A stretch of DNA of 64,000 nucleotides from Rhytidiadelphus loreus (taxonomy: Eukaryota > Streptophyta > Bryopsida > Hypnales > Hylocomiaceae), in assembly GCA_947034895.1 (NCBI GenBank), contig OX344762.1:89150981-89214980 (forward strand). Reading direction: 5' to 3'. The number at the start of each line of letters is the position of its first letter. The stretch's first letter is position 1. This document shows, in pieces, positions 62,101 to 64,000 of this stretch. The notes under the pieces were generated by a model. That model was given only the letters and a program-made list of their open reading frames with translations. It was not told the origin of the DNA and ran no database searches. The position numbers and the translations under genes are program-made.

Positions 62101-64000
62101 CATCACCGCCACCTTTAAAGGGTACTCTGTACATGGAGGGTGATCTCAGGGGCCATATGATTAAACCCCAATGTGATGTTCAAATCAGACTACTGGATGG
62201 TGCCATTGGAGGAGTGAGTTTGGGTCGCGCTGAAGTTGCGGCATCTATTACCTCTGCAAATCGACTAGCATTTAATGCTGTCTTTGAACCCATGACGCAT
62301 GCTGGTCATGTCCGTGTCAGAGGGAGTCTGCCTATGGGTCCCGGTGAAAGTCTGGATGAATTGCGAGAGGAATTGGACGAGGAGCAAGGGCGAGAAAGGG
62401 AGAAGCATAGACGAGTGCGGGGGCGGGGTTGGGAGAGAAGTCGGGAAAGAGATGTTGAAGGTGATGACAACATTATTAGTGATGCACAGGATAAGAGCGG
62501 TGGTGGAGAAGAAGGTTGGGAAGTACGATTGGCTGAAAGCTTGAAACCTTTGGACAAGGATTTTGTTGATTCTGGTGCTGTTCAAGTGGACGCAACCGTA
62601 AAAGATGGTGGCATGATGCTGCTTACAGCTTTTTCGCCTGGTCTACAATGGATCCAGGGAAACGCGGACGTGACTGCGCAGGTATTTCTCGCCCTTATTC
62701 TTTTTAAGAGGTCGTCTGAATTTATGAGTTTCCTTCTTTAATTGTTATCCGCATGGGAATTTTTCGTGCTCCTCTTGCTGTTGTTTCACATCTAGTTTTG
62801 TTTGCTACGCTCTTGCTTTTTGATTCAGGTGCTGCTGCATGGATGTAGTCCTCTAGCATCGCCATTTTGAGGGAAGTTTCGAGTAATATGATGTTGCCGA
62901 TTGAAAGTTTGTCTATGTTTCAATCCTCTCTACTGTATGTTATATCGCGGTCATATTGTAATATTCCATAAAACGACAAGAAAATCCGGTACTCGTATGA
63001 CCAGGTGTTCTGGATCTGTGTTAGACTATAAGCGACTTGGGTTATTTGAAATGCGCGACTTGTGTAGAATAAGGGACCACTTCGATCCAGTGGGTCACCC
63101 CAACATCACTAGAGAGTTGCCTACCGGGTCTACAGTGCGACCTACTCAGATTGAGACCTTTTTTTCTATTTTTATCACAAGCCTACTACTCGTAAAACCA
63201 CCTCTAATCCTTTCTGGGTGGGTCGATTTGAGTTTTCTGTTCCGCATCGTGGCTATGTTCGGATATCACCTCCTTTGCATTTGGATTTGGAATTGAATTG
63301 TGATAGTCATGCATGTGCAGAGTGCATGTATTGGAGAGCATGTTAGTTTACCTTGACGAAGACTTTTCATAATGCTGCATTCGGGGTCTTGAACTGATGT
63401 GGTGCCTATTGGTTTCTAGGATGGTTGTTTCTATGGAGTTTGGAAGTTGCCTGATCGACCTGAACGTTCTGATTGTTCACTATGTGATTGCAGGATAGCT
63501 CCTCTGTTTTAGTCTCACTCCCTACTTTGTCGTAGTCATCCCGTTTCCATTTCTGCACATTTTTTCACGTGCTAGATGCGCTGACAATTAGGGTGTTGTG
63601 TTTGGGGACTTAGATCCGAGGAACAGTACAGCAACCAATTGCTGATGGTGTAGCAAAATTTCACAAAGTCTCAGTATCCTCTCCTGTATTACCGAGGCCT
63701 TTCTCCAATCTCGGAGGTACCATATGTGTCAAAAACAATCAGCTCTGTGTGGAAGGACTAGAAGGGCGGGTTGGACGACGTGGCCGCTTGGAAGTAAGGG
63801 GCCAGTTACCTATAAAAGCAAATGAAGCTTACAGCAATGGAGAAGCCATCGAAATAAAGGCTGAAAGCTTAGAGGTGCGAGCGAGACACACTTTCAGGTA
63901 TAGTATGCGATGCTTGTGTACTTAGTGCAATGAATATGTACTGAAACTAATCATGTGTATATTTTCCTGAAACTGTATTACATTGATTCCGAACAGGAAA
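53139..64000 (+). CDS. TIC236: TIC236, inner-envelope TamB homologue (3' end beyond the window)
   Basis: Plastid inner-envelope protein whose long intermembrane domain links the TIC and TOC import machineries; homologue of bacterial TamB. Exons: 53139-54838, 55324-55519, 55806-55865, 56292-56396, 56502-56642, 56982-57044, 57454-57684, 57949-58032, 58477-58634, 58834-59350, 59730-59930, 60274-60333, 60879-61001, 61143-61619, 61827-62681, 63614-63897 and 63997 onward. Phases are consistent, giving about 1753 codons so far. Residues 1 to about 85 form an Arg/Ser/Pro-rich transit peptide with a His run, followed by a membrane helix at about 87-104 (ASWLAAVLLLVASARY). Family signatures are GREVELGKVERFSLLSVSLG, SIGPHAEEFSCGGIPAMRI, VLVAQKQDWSWLGIP, MGRWRLRLEVPQAEVSEMLP, DGTVLGAKPNLHFAVLNFPV, MEGDLRGHMIKPQCDVQIRL and DGGMMLLTAFSP. 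The DUF490 (TamB C-terminal) region is outside the window. Exon 9 must end at 58634, because using the later donor at 58678 brings a stop into frame. Confidence 0.93.

Noticed and set aside
1..64000. CRISPR arrays, rRNA or bacterial-type operons
   Set aside because: No regularly spaced identical repeats, no rRNA-like conserved blocks, and all recognised genes are intron-containing plant genes or DNA transposon genes.

Overview
This is a nuclear window from a land plant. The genes are split by many canonical GT..AG introns, the intergenic DNA is AT-rich and full of repeats, and the proteins are plant organelle and cytokinesis proteins: SABRE, TIC236, a mitochondrial glycine-rich RNA-binding protein, a chloroplast thioredoxin-like protein and an APR-like protein. 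Short introns and compact genes fit a non-seed plant, most likely a bryophyte such as a moss. That placement is inference; nothing in the window fixes a species.

Layout. 1-3.4 kb: repeats, including two head-to-head copies of a ~0.9 kb element. 3.5-5.9 kb (-): a three-exon SAM-dependent methyltransferase of the leucine carboxyl methyltransferase-like family. 7.6-9.4 kb (-): a four-exon mitochondrial glycine-rich RNA-binding protein. 9.9-13.2 kb: AT-rich repeats. 13.2-15.1 kb (-): a three-exon chloroplast thioredoxin-like protein with a CGSC site. 16.4-19 kb: repeats. 20.2-22.0 kb (+): a four-exon 5'-adenylylsulfate reductase-like protein. 22.56-28.70 kb: a ~6.1 kb PIF/Harbinger DNA transposon with both of its genes, in convergent orientation and each broken by in-frame stops. 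29.3-31.7 kb: a possible CACTA-type element. 33.0-33.2 kb: a short MITE. 34.2-50.0 kb (+): the complete SABRE/KIP (BLTP2/Hobbit family) gene, modelled as 24 exons and 2811 codons with all phases consistent. 53.1 kb to the right edge (+): TIC236 (the plant TamB homologue), 16 full exons plus the first bases of the 17th, cut by the window end.

The host genes do not form a pathway cluster. The two giant genes at the right, SABRE and TIC236, both belong to the elongated beta-groove class of proteins (bridge-like lipid transfer proteins and TamB/AsmA-like proteins). Their adjacency is curious but probably chance. No RNA gene, CRISPR array or bacterial-type system was found. The most informative accessory feature is the two-gene Harbinger element, together with a family of short elements that share TTAACCC(C/T)-type ends with it. 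All exon models were made by reading splice sites and protein similarity by eye; no alignment or transcript data were available.
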